A stretch of DNA of 64,000 nucleotides. Origin: Flectonema sp. DT1601. Lineage: Eukaryota; Euglenozoa; Diplonemea; Diplonemida; Diplonemidae. The translations under genes were made by a program, and so were the position numbers. The stretch spans positions 186,001 through 250,000 of the forward strand of contig OZ025802.1 in the NCBI GenBank assembly GCA_964019425.1. The letters run 5' to 3'. Below are positions 49,457 to 61,203 of this stretch, in pieces. The notes under the pieces were generated by a model. The model was not told where the DNA came from, made no database searches, and saw only the letters and a list, made by a program, of their open reading frames with translations. Numbering within the stretch: the stretch's first letter is position 1; every line of letters begins with the position of its first letter.

Positions 49457-52229
49457 TTTATTTTTTTAAATTATTCTTAAAACTGTGCGAAATTGAATTT
49501 TGATATAAAATTTGATTACGCTCTGTAGAAGGACAATCACGGTTTCGACGCAGCGACGAAGGCTGACCTGACCAGCGAGCACTACACGGCATGTGGACGC
49601 AGTGGACTGCGTGTTGCCAATGACACATTACGAAACGTCTACTCTGTGGGTGGTTTTTAAACTCTCTACTACTTCCTGTCAATTCTAATATTAATGTTTC
49701 CTTAGACAAATGAATAGTTGGATTTCATTTTGATAAAAAGAAAAGAAAACAGACAACACAACCCGAAAGAAAGGCAGCAGCTGGGGAACACAATGGAGCG
49801 GGTAGGGGGTGGTAAGGCGGGGAATAGGAATTGCGTGCGGCCTTCAAAGAATTCTTTTTTAGAATGTGCCTGTTGTTTGGGCAGACATGACCTCCTTTAA
49901 TTTTTTTCTTTTGATAAAAAACACAAGCGTTCGACTTGTTGTCGGTGTTGCTCCCCTGCTGGGTGATGTTCTCTCTTTTTTTTTTTTTTTTTTTTTTTTA
50001 AATTCTCCTTCCATACCCATATTCTTCATTTCTTTCTTTTTTCTTTCTTGTTTTAACATTCTAGCCATGGGTAACCGAGTAATCGGGAAAAAATGTATTA
50101 GTTCATCAAGAAGAGGCCGCATAACAATCTCAAATTTGTTTATTGACGTCCACTTAAGTAGTTGTAATTTAAGCGCACCTTTTTTTTTTTTTTTTTTTTT
50201 TTTTTCACCCCGCTTCTTTATAAGTTTTTTTTCGTTTCTCTGAGGTTCCCTGCTAATTATGAGAAGGCAGTCGGGTAATAGACTTATCAGGAAACCGTGT
50301 ACTCTCTTTTCCCTATCTCTCTCTCTTAGCTTGCTTTATTAATTTCAGTAGAGTGGAATACCGCACCTTTGCGTCAACACTTTAGGAAATTTGTCACTCT
50401 TTTACTTTCATTCTTTTTTTTTTTTTTTTTTTTTCTTTAAAGGCTCTTCTCACAGTCAAGGAACCTAGTGTACTCTCTCTCTTAAATAGGTTTCGCTTTA
50501 ACCAGTCAGTGGTGGAAACGACACTTTGTACGTTTCTTCTCTCAGCGTTTTTTTTAATTATTTTTTTTTTTTAATTAATTTTTAGTTTAGTTTAGTTTTT
50601 TTTTTTTTTTTTATCGGTCTGCTTAGTTGATACAGTCCTGCACGCTCAACCGGTTGATGACCAGTTCCATGAAAGACGAAAGACTTAAAAGAGAGAAAGA
50701 AAAAAAAAGAAGAAAAAAAAATTGCTGTCACGCGCAAAATAAAAAAAAGGATTGTCTAGCACCTTAGGTGCCGATTCCAATAAACAGAAATTATTTAACT
50801 GTATTATAACAGAACAAGAAGGAAAAAGAAAAACGAGGTGTAGATAACACTTTGGGTTTCAGCAAATATCGGTTTTAAAGTTTAATTTTTGTTTTTATTT
50901 TTTTAAATTTTTTTTTTTTTGTATTCTTCAGAATATTCTTTCCATGATAAGCGTGTATGATTAGGGGAAATTGAAGAAAGAGGAGGAGTAACTGAAAAAA
51001 AAAAAAAAAAAAAAAACGGGCGATTTCCGATTTTTTTTAAAAAAAAGAGCAGAGGAGGGAAGCCAAAAAAAAAAAAAAAGAGACAAAGCTGTCACACCGA
51101 GGCAGGCGACAACGTTACCCCAACACAATTATAATAGCGACGCGCCGTACTGTGAGGGGAGCTAGCAACGAATAGCCAAAGGATATACTCGTTTGTGTGA
51201 AACCTTACTTGTCGAATCTAGGAAACAGAAAATAGAAACAAAAACACGCAAACCAAAAAGAAGGGGGTTAACTGTTCGAGTTTGTACTTAAAATACAAAT
51301 GTATTGTATCATAAACAACATAACGATAATTTAACATTAATTCCGAGATACAGTGACTAAGAGGGGGGTGAAAAAAAAAAAAAAGAAAAGAAAAAACTAA
51401 AGTAATAGAACAACTGTTTTTTTTCCTTCCCAATTTTATTTGGTGGTGAGCGACTTTCTTTCCCCCCCCCTTTCTTCTATATAATGCCACCGAGATATTT
51501 AAAATAAAAAAATAAAAAATAAAAAACTCTAGCTTAAATAACAGAATTTCGCATTACAGTTGTACTGCTTCTGCCGCGGTTTTTTTTCCTAAAATGCCGG
51601 TCAAAAACTAGGTTAATCAAGCTGTTTCATGTTTCGTTCACAGTTGCCGGTCGTGGAATTTCATTTTGCTTATTTAACTGTCATTCTGATATTCATTTTT
51701 TTGTTCTTTCTTTTTCTTTTCTTTTTTTTTTTTTTTTTTTTTTAATTCCCCCACCCCTTTGTTTTCGTTTTCCTTCAGTTTCCATTATTGTAACAAACAC
51801 TAGCAACCCCAAGTAGTACAACTCGCAACCTGAGGTGGGTTTTATTTATTTATTTATTTATATTCCATTCATAAGAAAAAGAGTATTGTAACAAAGGGCG
51901 AGCGACTTAGTTCTTGTGAATGTCGGGTCACTAAAAAGACCAAGCGCATGACGTGGCGAGTAGTAAAGACATGTCAAGACTCAAAATAACGAAAATGAAA
52001 ACAACAATTAAGAAACAGCATGAACCAAACAAGATACCCCATAGAAATACTACTAACTGGCGAGACGGGTAAACTAAACAGATGTCCCATTATTATTTAT
52101 AGGATAACCACAGTCACGTTAGAAAGCTCAGCATTTCACTACTTTATTTGGGGACTTTTGGGGGGGCCTGGGTAATGCTTTTTTGCTCTCCTTTTTATCA
52201 CTTTTTTTTTTTTTTTTTTTTTGTAAAGA

Positions 52230-52261
<32 letters not shown>

Positions 52262-52584
52262 CCTTTTCTTTTTCTCATGTGTGTAAGTGTTGAGGTCGTG
52301 CCTCATTCCAAAAAAAGCAAAGAGCAAATCTCAAGGAAGGTTAGAGCCTGTGGGATCGGGGTAGTGGAGGAAGACTGTGTCAATCTCTTGCTTTAAAAAC
52401 GATTTTTTTAATATTTTTTTTCCCTCTAAGCTTTTTCATAGCAACACCCCTATTACCTCTCTTCGATAAAACGATTAAAGTGGACAAGGGAGAACGCTAT
52501 TTTTTTTTTTTTCTTCATCATGAAACCTGCTTTTCCCCAACCCTTCTACGCTTCACAACTTGTGAAGGAAACTAAGAACCACAA

Positions 52585-52618
<34 letters not shown>

Positions 52619-52732
52619 CTCTAAAATGCTGGAGGATAGCTGCAACCTACCCTTAAGGTATTTGCTTTCATACATTTCAAGTCCCTAAATGAGTAGCCTG
52701 TTGTTGGACAAGGCAACTACCACTTATGGGCG

Positions 52733-52768
<36 letters not shown>

Positions 52769-53633
52769 AACTTTTTCGCAGAAATATAAGTGAACATATT
52801 CGAAGAGAAAGAACAGCAAAGAAAAAAAAAAAAAGAAAAAAAAAAAAAAACAGAAATACTTTTTTTAAAAAAAAAAAAAAAGGAAACGGCTTCTGTTAGC
52901 TTCTTTCCTCCTCTTTTTTTTTAATACCAAAGACGTGTAACATCAAAAGGTGTAGCATTGAAGGGGAACTGGATGGGTAATTTGGATGATTCCTGAAAAA
53001 CACTTGATATGGGGAGAATGAGAAAAATAGGGAATTTCCGACAAATAACTTAAAAAAAAGGCTAATCGGCGCTTCAGATAAAATAAATACCTTTTGGGAG
53101 GGTTGGAGAATACCCGTTTTTTTTTTTTTTTTTTTAATTTTTTTTTTTTTTTTCGCCTTCTAAATTTGAATCGTATCCTTCACATTGTTAATAATACTAC
53201 AAGGATCAAGCAGACCTTCACAACAAAAGCAGAAACAAAAGTAAAGCCCAAACCAGAAAATAAAAGAGAATACACGTGTGAGTACCACGCAGTCTCTTTG
53301 TTAGACGGCCGCCCATATTCTTCTCTCAAAAAAAAGAGAGAAAATAGAATGTTTGTTAAAGACACTTTTTTTTTTTTTTTTTTAAAATTTTATTCAATTT
53401 TTTTTCTTTTTCGTTTTTTTTTTTTTCCTCTTTTTTTTATAAAAAAACATCAATAGAACTCAATGTAAATAATCCGATTTACATTTTGTGCGGCTTTTCA
53501 TTGAACACAAACAATCTGCACTTGCTTTAGCTGTTTCATTCTGTACAGCAATATCTCTTGCATTAGGTCTGAATGACACAACCATTTTCAGGAATGCCCA
53601 TGTGGGTGAAATGCTGTTGTCACCCAATGAAGC
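49457..53633. other. long gene-free AT-rich region
   Basis: 4.2 kb with frequent T and A runs (for example about 49978-49999, 50180-50205, 50412-50434, 51723-51743, 52202-52262, 52590-52618, 52737-52766). Plus-strand frames encode Phe/Lys homopolymers and are not credible. Copy 3 of the dispersed repeat is at 51.3 kb. Near 49500-49630 there is a less AT-rich stretch with no match I recognise. Confidence 0.65.
51263..51360 (-). repeat. dispersed ~95-bp repeat, copy 3
   Basis: Reverse-strand match to 23823-23917, ending CGAACAGTTAACCCCC on the minus strand. It is the copy closest to copy 1, sharing the ACAGTTAACCCCC end. Confidence 0.85.
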
Positions 53634-56600
53634 TTAGTATGGAAGAAGCCCTTGAAGTTCGGAGTCGCCGATTCCGATTTGGATAAGAGAATCCGACAAT
53701 GCCCGACGGAATTTTGGCCACTCAGGTATCTTACTGATTCCAACACACAGGTCTGATAAAGATGTCCTTTGCAGTAATTGTTGTGTTGAAAGACAATCAG
53801 AAAGTGAGTCAGAAACAGATACCCAAATGTCTGGAAAGCTTTGCCACACTTTCAGATGAATAATCTGCCCAAATACTTCTGACCAACACTTGTATGCTGA
53901 GATACGAGAAGCTTTATTGCAGGCTTGAAGAAGTCTGATTGGAATGTTCTTTCTACACATTTCATAATTAAGAATTGCGAGAAAGAGCGCTCGAATAGCG
54001 ACATCTAGAGTGTCACATCCAAGTTCTTCTTTACGACCTTGTTCAGACCACAACATAAACAATTGACGTACTTGAGCGACATCCTTTGTACAGTCAGATC
54101 CTAATGCTGATAGTAGCTGCTCAGCTTTCTCTGATACTTCTATTGGAGCATCAAGTTTCTTATCTAAGAATGCTGCAGGTGCAGGTGTTGATTGCTCTTC
54201 CTCACCCTGTCCTTCTTCTGGTGAGGCCGGCTTCTTTCTCACTAACACTGGTGGACCATCAGCTGAGACAACTGGTGGTCTTGGACGTCCTACTAATTCT
54301 TCCTTAGTTGGTACCGCCATCTGATACTGTTGAGGTATTCCTCCCAGAAGACCATCCTGTGTTGATGTTGTAGATGTGTATCAAGTTATTACATAACAGT
54401 AAGAGGACATGTAAGTCATACCTTCTTTGTTCGTACTCCACCTCTTGGGACCCAGTTTTTCTGTTGTAAACAGGACTCACGTAGTTCAGTGTTTTCAACA
54501 TCTTCTAGAGTCTCATAGTTGTCGTGCTGATCAAAGCGGTAGTTCTTTACCTGTTTGGACGAAAGCTGGAAGATTTTATATATCTGTTCTTTGAACCCAT
54601 CCACATAACATGACTATCATCTAACACAAATACAATACATACTTTATTACTTGCTGTACCAGTCATTGCATCTCTGATTGCGGATTTTGCCCAGGAGCAG
54701 TTCAGAATATATTTTCCAAGAGTTTGTTTGTCCTTGTCCATAAGGATTTGAGCTTCCTTACGTGTTCTGTACTCAAAAAATCCGTAGATGGTTCTGTTGT
54801 TGGTATCACCGCAGAGACGAATCTTTAATAATCTTCCACAAGACTGCACAAAATCAAGAAGCGTCTTTTCTGGAAGAGAAGTGTCAATACCAACAACATA
54901 AACAGTTCTGTCACGGGATGGCTCAATTACTTCAGGTACAAGGTTTCCGTGTGGAATCATATTTCCAACATGTTGCTGTGGAGGTCCTTGTGGATGTCCT
55001 GGCATTGGTAGTGATCCAGGTACCCATGCAGGTGCGCTGTTTTGTTTTTTTTGTTGTTGTTGTTTCAAATAACGAGGAGGAGAAAGAAAAAAAAACAACT
55101 TCATACCTCGGATTTAAGGAACTTCCTGGTGTTGGTTGTGGTTGTTGCTGTCCAAGTTGCTGTCCGATCTGTTGACCAATCTGCTGACCAATTTGCTGAA
55201 TTACTTGAGTTACAAGACCAACTGGTAGCTGTCCCTGTTGCTGTAGATTTGGTGGCATTCCAGGAGGAGGACCTGGAGGCATCGAACCATCCATACCCAC
55301 ATCAAGCCCCGCCAAATGCATAGTTCCAACTGATACTAATTTTTCCATATTTGCAGGAGGCTCAGGCTGGGCAGTAGTTTGTAATTGTTGTTGTAATTGA
55401 TTTAGTCTGTCAGAGTCTAATTGATGTTGTGGATTAGGAGTTGGTGTTTGCTTAATAACTGCACTTGGAGGAGGTTGCTTTGGAGGCTGCATCAATGACG
55501 ACGACTTCGGAACAATATTAGCAGGTGATTGAAGTTGTCTAGAATGAATAGGGGATGTAGTCGGTAATGACTGCGCTGTTGAGTAATGTGGTGATGGCTG
55601 ACTGTGATGTGGTGAAGGAAGTGTTCGTACTGATGGAGGCTGCTGTGGTAAAACATTTAAACCACTAACACCACCACCTCTTGGAGGTGACTTTGGCGGG
55701 GATGGTGGTGAACTTCCGACCATAACTGAAGCAGGTCTCACTCTGTCAAGAATACCTCCTCCTGGCTTAGCCCAACCAGACCTACGTGCTTGCAGTGGTT
55801 GGTACATAAGTTCCTTCAGAGATTGGTTTTGACAGATTTGATGAAAATGAGCGAGTCTATCAAAGAATGCTACGACAGCGTACTCGTTAAGCCTTGCTTC
55901 CATTTCCTTACCACAGCATAGTAATAATGTTGATATGCCTTGAAGATCTTTCTCAGATGGCGCCACTGCAATCACTTTACCTGCTTCACGAGGGAGTCCC
56001 AACAACTCCGCCAAACAGTAGGTGAGAATGTGATCAGATAGTAGCCTTCTGTTGAACATTTCTCCTAAAAAGCAAAGCAAATTTGTTAAATGAGCCATAC
56101 ACGTTGGGTTCGCAACATCATCCCTACGCTCAAATGCATCCTGACATCTGTCTAAGACTGCCGCGTGCAATGCTTGTCCCCATTTTAGTTCAATTTGCTT
56201 TGTAGCCGCAAGGGTTTCTTTTACTACTTCAGCAAAAACAGATGGTTTTGAAGACACTAATATTTGATTATAAAATGCCTGTGCGATGGCAGGTACTACT
56301 TCATCAGACATATTTTCACCATCAGAAATGAGCCTAATGACAGCGATCTGAACAGATGACACAGCTTGATTATACCTTGGTGATTCCGCTTCTAACAACG
56401 CTGACTGAATTTCCTGTAATATCGCCTTAGCTCCACCTTGAATTGGATGAGTCACTGCCGCAGGTGTATTGCTGGTTTCAACTCGTAAGCCTGTTCTTGA
56501 CGCAGTTCCACTGTTTTCCATATCTTCGAGCAGATCACTGGGTATCGCAACCCCAGTAGGAACACCTCCGAGAGTACCTATATTCATACGTTTTAACTCT

Positions 56601-56668
56601 TCTTCTGAATATTTTTTAGAAATTGAGACCCCAAGAAGATCAACAACATCATCACTCGTGTTTTTCAT
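53634..56668 (-). CDS. MIF4G-like plus RRM protein, four exons
   Basis: The spliced product is 935 aa from exons 56668-55107, 55036-54643, 54550-54422 and 54356-53634. Introns have GTATG donors or GTATGT with CAG acceptors and keep the frame. The N-terminal half (about 75-295) is an all-helical MIF4G-type fold: LQEIQSALLEAESPRYNQAVSSVQ, LTNLLCFLGEMFNRRLLSDHIL, LNEYAVVAFFDRLAHFHQIC. A Pro/Gln-rich linker (about 300-540) follows. An RRM then starts at DRTVYVVGIDTSLPEKTLLDFVQSCGRLLKIRL with RNP1-like IYGFFEYR. The last about 170 residues are a second helical domain (AIRALFLAILNYEMCRKNIPIRLL). MIF4G proteins are translation or mRNA-decay scaffolds. The MIF4G-RRM-helical order does not match eIF4G, CTIF, PAIP1 or CBP80 as I know them. 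Confidence 0.85.
54357..54421 (-). other. intron 3 of the MIF4G-RRM gene
   Basis: 65 bp, GTATGA...CAACACAG, phase 0, joining RTKK to DGLLGG. Confidence 0.88.
54551..54642 (-). other. intron 2 of the MIF4G-RRM gene
   Basis: 92 bp, GTATGT...CAAACAG, phase 0 after SNK. Confidence 0.88.
55037..55106 (-). other. intron 1 of the MIF4G-RRM gene
   Basis: 70 bp, GTATGA...AACAG. Joins Pro-Ser-Ala across a split AG|C codon and restores the RRM frame. Confidence 0.9.
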
Positions 56669-57217
56669 ATTAACGTTTCTATAGAAAAAAAATATGAATA
56701 TAATAAAAATGATCAGGTTAATAATTTCCTAAAAACGAAAAAAGGAGAAAAAAAGAACGAAAAAAAAAAAGTGGAAGGTCGGTGGCAGCCTTTATTGCAA
56801 TGCGACACACCACACGGTACAAGTCGTGTGAAATGCACACAATTACCTTTTTAAGTGTACCTAATATACGATACACGTTTCGTTTGAGCTTTCCCCTGTA
56901 AAACTAGCTCTTTAGTGATTGTTCTGTTTCGGTTGCAAAGGCACCTTTTATTGGTAACAAAGGAATGGGGTTTAATAGTTAAAAATAAAAAGAGGATGGG
57001 AAAAACAAGACTTTTCTTCACTAAAAAGAATAATTCTTGATTAAAGCCTGAACGGTTGAAGATGGGGGACAAAACAACACTCGTGGAAGATCCATCACAA
57101 GGTGAATATCACTTCGAAAAGGGTCTGAAAATAAGGCACACAGGGAGACAATAAGAAAATAATAAATTAAAAATAACTACAACAATCATTCGGATTGCTT
57201 ACACACATAACGAGAAT
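56669..57217. other. intergenic
   Basis: A strong acceptor-like TTTTTTTTCTATAG ends about 14 nt upstream of the MIF4G start, and no good donor lies within 130 nt. The rest is the 3' flank of the M28 peptidase gene. Confidence 0.55.
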
Positions 57218-58540
57218 TTACTGGGCTTCAGCGAAGACAAGGGCAGCAGCGAGCATTGCCTTGGTTTCGAGTTCTAGCTGACCAATGTCAATGTACTCAA
57301 GAAGATCTGTTTCCTTGTGGTAGTGTGGGTAGTTAACAGCTGATCCAGGGTGTTCAAAGAATCCAACAGATGGGAACCCATTCTCATAGAAAGACTGCTG
57401 GTCAGAGCAGCATCCTGAGGTCCAACCAACACCAAGCTCTGGAACATACAACTTAGTAATATCCATCGTCATCTCAGTTAGAGTTAAGTCAGAGTATCTG
57501 TTCATGAAAGCAACAGTTGGCTTTGTTTCTGGTAGTCTGTAACCAAGCATATCTCCATTAATCATAGCGACAACGTTCTCTCCCTGTTGTGAGAATGCTC
57601 TGGCAATAGCACGGGATCCAAGAAGTCCCTGTTCCTCCCCAGTAAATGAAATCAATCTGACGGTAGCCTTCAGAGTGATTCCTGATTTGTGAATGGCATC
57701 AGCGATTTCAAGAAGAGCAGCAGTACCGGTACCGTTGTCATCAGCACCTGGAGCACGCTGAGTTCCTGAGTTGGTGTTGGTAGCTCTGCTGTCGGCGTGA
57801 GCACCAACGACAATAACGTTCTTAGTAAGTCCCTTAAAGTCAGCGATAACATTTCCTGCCCATCCGTTTCTGTAGTCCTGACGGGTGACGTATGCACCTC
57901 TCTGCTCAAACTGGTCAGCCAACCATTCGGTTGCGTCGAAGAGATCTTTCGAGTTTGAGTTTCTGCTGTGGTACTCCTGAAGGTGAGCAACAGACTTTAC
58001 CATGCTGGCCTCAGTCACTCGGGAAACAATGTCAGCAATAGCGTTATCCTTAGTAGCAATAAACTTCTTAATAGAGTTAATACGAGCCTTTGACATGGCC
58101 TTTGGTCCGACAACTGTAGTGTCGCTGACTGACATCATTCTCTTGTCGAGATCTGAACCACACGCGTCGTATCCTAAACGGTCAGGAACTTCCTCTCCTC
58201 CTGATGCGATGTAGGTACTGTTTTGCATAAGGAGAACTGACACTCCTAAGTTCTTGGCGCGGGTAGCACTCGCAACCATCGCGTTCTCGTTATCGAATTC
58301 CAAAACCCATAAACCATCATTTCCCTTCTTGTGAACATCAAAGTCTTTGCAAGAAGCTCCCAATGCCTTCTCCTGATGAATGTACAGAGTCAAGTCTCTA
58401 AATGCCCCTCTAAAATCAGAACCCTTCTTCGCTTCAGGGATAGCGTGAACAGACGACAGCGGTGCGGAAGCACACCATTCTCTTGTAGCAGATGCTCCGT
58501 GGAGCACGGCGAGCATCAACGCGGCAGTACGCATAGGCAT
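57218..58540 (-). CDS. secreted M28-family zinc aminopeptidase
   Basis: 440 aa starting MPMRTAALMLAVLHGASA at 58540, a signal peptide that becomes the first long ORF after a 5'-UTR intron. The catalytic M28 domain (about 215-440) has all five metal ligands in order: GAHADSR (His), PGADDNGTG (bridging Asp), FTGEEQGLLGSRA (catalytic Glu plus ligand Glu), NGDMLGY (Asp) and HYHKETD (His). The layout is that of leucyl aminopeptidase / Vibrio proteolytica aminopeptidase, with an N-terminal 200-residue region that may be a PA-like or propeptide domain. Expected to release N-terminal residues from peptides outside the cell or in a digestive vacuole. Confidence 0.92.
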   Translation of the reverse strand: MPMRTAALMLAVLHGASATREWCASAPLSSVHAIPEAKKGSDFRGAFRDLTLYIHQEKALGASCKDFDVHKKGNDGLWVLEFDNENAMVASATRAKNLGVSVLLMQNSTYIASGGEEVPDRLGYDACGSDLDKRMMSVSDTTVVGPKAMSKARINSIKKFIATKDNAIADIVSRVTEASMVKSVAHLQEYHSRNSNSKDLFDATEWLADQFEQRGAYVTRQDYRNGWAGNVIADFKGLTKNVIVVGAHADSRATNTNSGTQRAPGADDNGTGTAALLEIADAIHKSGITLKATVRLISFTGEEQGLLGSRAIARAFSQQGENVVAMINGDMLGYRLPETKPTVAFMNRYSDLTLTEMTMDITKLYVPELGVGWTSGCCSDQQSFYENGFPSVGFFEHPGSAVNYPHYHKETDLLEYIDIGQLELETKAMLAAALVFAEAQ

Positions 58541-58554
58541 GATTATGTTGGTAG

Positions 58555-58623
58555 CTGTGAGAAGAATAAAATGACAACACCAACACATATTGAAAATATA
58601 TATTATCTTTAAAGACGCCTTAC
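58555..58623 (-). other. 5'-UTR intron of the M28 peptidase gene
   Basis: 69 bp with donor GTAAGG (58623) and acceptor TTCTTCTCACAG (ending 58555). Upstream ATGs give only a short uORF after splicing. Confidence 0.6.
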
Positions 58624-59982
58624 CATAAACATAGCGTAGCTCACAATTTGTTTTATTTGAATATAAAACCAACGCACTGCAATCAGTTTGTCAACACAAT
58701 TTGACATTCTCCGTGACAACTAGTCTCGGGACAGATAAAAAGAAGAAAGAACGTCACATACACAAAGTAACAATCAGATGAGGAATGACTGCCACGACAA
58801 AACAACATGGCATTCAACAGAGCAAATAATGAACTTACCCTTGTTACACATAGTAAAAACAGTGAAAGCGAAAGGGAAAAAGAAAAGCATCTACGTGCTA
58901 CGTACGGTAGCTTTGATGTATACAAAATGTGAATAAAGATAGATAGATAAGGAAGTCCAATACATTGCGTACTGAGCATCACTGATAAGGAGCATCGGAT
59001 TAATCCCAGGAGCTATAAGACGACAGTAACGTAATTAGACCAAATCTTATTCAGGATTGTATAACGGAAGAGCCTACAAACGAAAACGGGTGCTATCTTT
59101 TTTTTTTTTTATAACAACAGATTACAAAAAACGACAGAACAGTGATTTCACTTAACACAATCTCAACCCGGTCATCCCCTTACAGGAATGGTAGAGAGAG
59201 AAAAGTAAACAACAATCTGAAAAAAAAGAAAATCCCTGCCCACGTCGTAAGCATAAGAAATAGTAGTAAATAGAAATGGAGAAATAAAACACAGCATGCG
59301 ATAGAAACAAACAAGTGGCTACAAATACTTATAGAATACATTTGAGTGTTAACTGCAGTGGTGTTGTTTCACGCAAAGAGAATTTGTTAATTCTCTAACC
59401 GTACTTCAAACAAACGATCCAATTATCATCTCAAACACAGAAAACCTAATCACTACTACGATTGCACATAAGTAAAAAGAAGCTGATTTTCAGGTTTTTT
59501 TTTTTTTTTTTTTTTTTTAAAACAAGCATTCAATTTCGACCTTCTTGCGCGGAGGCTGCAGTGATCAGACCAGATGCTTTGGAAAAAAAAAAAAAAAAAA
59601 AAAACGCACGCACGCATCAATAAAAACAAAAAAGGGGGAGGGACATGGAGTGAAAAACTCGTCAAAAGAACAACCACTCCCAAGTTAATGGGTGCTCTAG
59701 ACTATTACTAAAAATGAACATCTCAACAACAATACGTCGGAGTGTTCAAAACCAAGTGTGATTGGAAAGCTGACTATCTGACAAAAAATATGAAACATTT
59801 TTACCAGACTCGAATTTTGCTCACACCGTTAATTTTTTTTTTCTTTTTTAGATAAATCTTATTGCTCGATATTGGGAAAGTAAATAAATAATTGAAACGA
59901 TCAATTCAACACGTAGCTTACAGAACAAATATAAAAAATAAATAAAAAATAGTCAATTTGCTTCCCGATTTTCGAGAACAAC
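58624..59982. other. intergenic
   Basis: 1.36 kb of AT-rich spacer with T/A runs near 59495-59518 and 59582-59604. No gene or repeat recognised. Confidence 0.6.
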
Positions 59983-61203
59983 TTAAATTCGGGGACACTC
60001 TCCCAAGTCAAATGAATGTTCAAAAGGTTTAATTAGGTCATCAGACGTCATTGCTGGAGTGTTGTAGATCGGATTGCCTTCAATAGTATTCTGAAAGCAA
60101 TCATTATAACAAGGACCACTCTTATTAAATGGACGATCACATGTGTCAAAACACGGTGCTCCAACCTTCTCAACTGCGTTATCAACTCTGCTATTCGCGC
60201 AGGTCGCGTTGATGTAAAATGGTGACTCGACTATTCTCCAAGCACATCCATCTGTTCCTAAAGGTGATCCAGCTTTACATTCACCTGCTGGGAGTGTGCT
60301 GTACCAACTTCCACCGATTGTAACTCCAACACCAATCCATTTGTGACGATCATACACCACAGAAATACATTCTTCATTTCGGTTGATGATATTGCTAGTG
60401 TTCGATGATTTGAATAAGTGTGCCGTCACGTTGTCTTCAGAGTACCATCCAAGACAGTCTTGTTCATCATCACAAGCATTGCAGGCGATGGTCATCGTGG
60501 CTTCAGATGATCGTGGATTAATCGTGTTAGTAACATTCATAAAGATAGTGGCATTAGCGATATTACAAGAGTGCTTACTGTAGTCGTGCATTGTAAAGGC
60601 ACGACACTGGTTTGGCCATCCCGCAGGTGGTTTTTCATGAAAAGTATACGGATTTGGAGCTCTACCAACACTCTTGTTGCACCTGTCACAGTCTTCACAA
60701 AAGCAAGTACTCCCCTGCCACGAAAATGTTCCATTATCTCTTGGATAGTATGAGTTATTACAATATGGTGGGTTGTCACACATCTCATCACAAAAAAATG
60801 GATTTGAGGCGTTCTGATACAACGGATTGCACTGATAATATGGTCCAAACTGACCGTCAATTTCTACGATAAACTTTCCGTAGACGTTTTCAGTGCCATT
60901 CGATAAAAAACATCCTTTAGTGACTTCCCCTTTGGCACATGCTTGACTGAGTTTTCTGTTTTCTAAAATGAATCCCATGTCACCTGCAGAGTTTCCTGTG
61001 TTCTTGGAGTCGATGCCTCGAACATCTGTTGGAGTCAGTCGGTAGATTGTTAGATTTTGTGGTCTTCCAGTGTCACCAGCAGTGGTGTTATAAAAACTGC
61101 ATCTCCCTCCACAATAATCAGCGCACATCTCATCGCCTGGAAGCGTCGTATCACACGACGGCATAACAGCCGCTGCCAATACAATTAACATAATCGTTAT
61201 CAT
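59983..61203 (-). CDS. secreted cysteine-rich glycoprotein, function unknown
   Basis: 406 aa. Signal peptide MITIMLIVLAAAVMPSC. The mature chain has more than 30 cysteines in clusters (CADYCGGRC, CDEMCDNPPYC, CFCEDCDRC, CNACDDEQDC, CFDTC, CYNDC) and more than a dozen N-x-S/T sequons. There is no TM segment or GPI-like tail. The spacing suggests repeated disulphide-bonded modules, but I recognise no named domain. Likely an extracellular matrix, surface-coat or food-capture protein. The start ATG directly follows a 21-nt A run in the transcript sense. Confidence 0.8.
   Translation of the reverse strand: MITIMLIVLAAAVMPSCDTTLPGDEMCADYCGGRCSFYNTTAGDTGRPQNLTIYRLTPTDVRGIDSKNTGNSAGDMGFILENRKLSQACAKGEVTKGCFLSNGTENVYGKFIVEIDGQFGPYYQCNPLYQNASNPFFCDEMCDNPPYCNNSYYPRDNGTFSWQGSTCFCEDCDRCNKSVGRAPNPYTFHEKPPAGWPNQCRAFTMHDYSKHSCNIANATIFMNVTNTINPRSSEATMTIACNACDDEQDCLGWYSEDNVTAHLFKSSNTSNIINRNEECISVVYDRHKWIGVGVTIGGSWYSTLPAGECKAGSPLGTDGCAWRIVESPFYINATCANSRVDNAVEKVGAPCFDTCDRPFNKSGPCYNDCFQNTIEGNPIYNTPAMTSDDLIKPFEHSFDLGECPRI

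Noticed and set aside
49866-50243. Plus-strand ORF of 125 aa with Phe stretches
   Set aside because: Translation of poly(T) runs, with no domain or codon pattern of a gene. The same applies to other plus-strand frames near 25.9, 26.5, 52.1 and 53.1 kb.
54547-55104. Separate RRM protein starting MKLFFF
   Set aside because: That ATG lies inside intron 1 (GTATGA donor). The RRM is exon 2 of the MIF4G gene.
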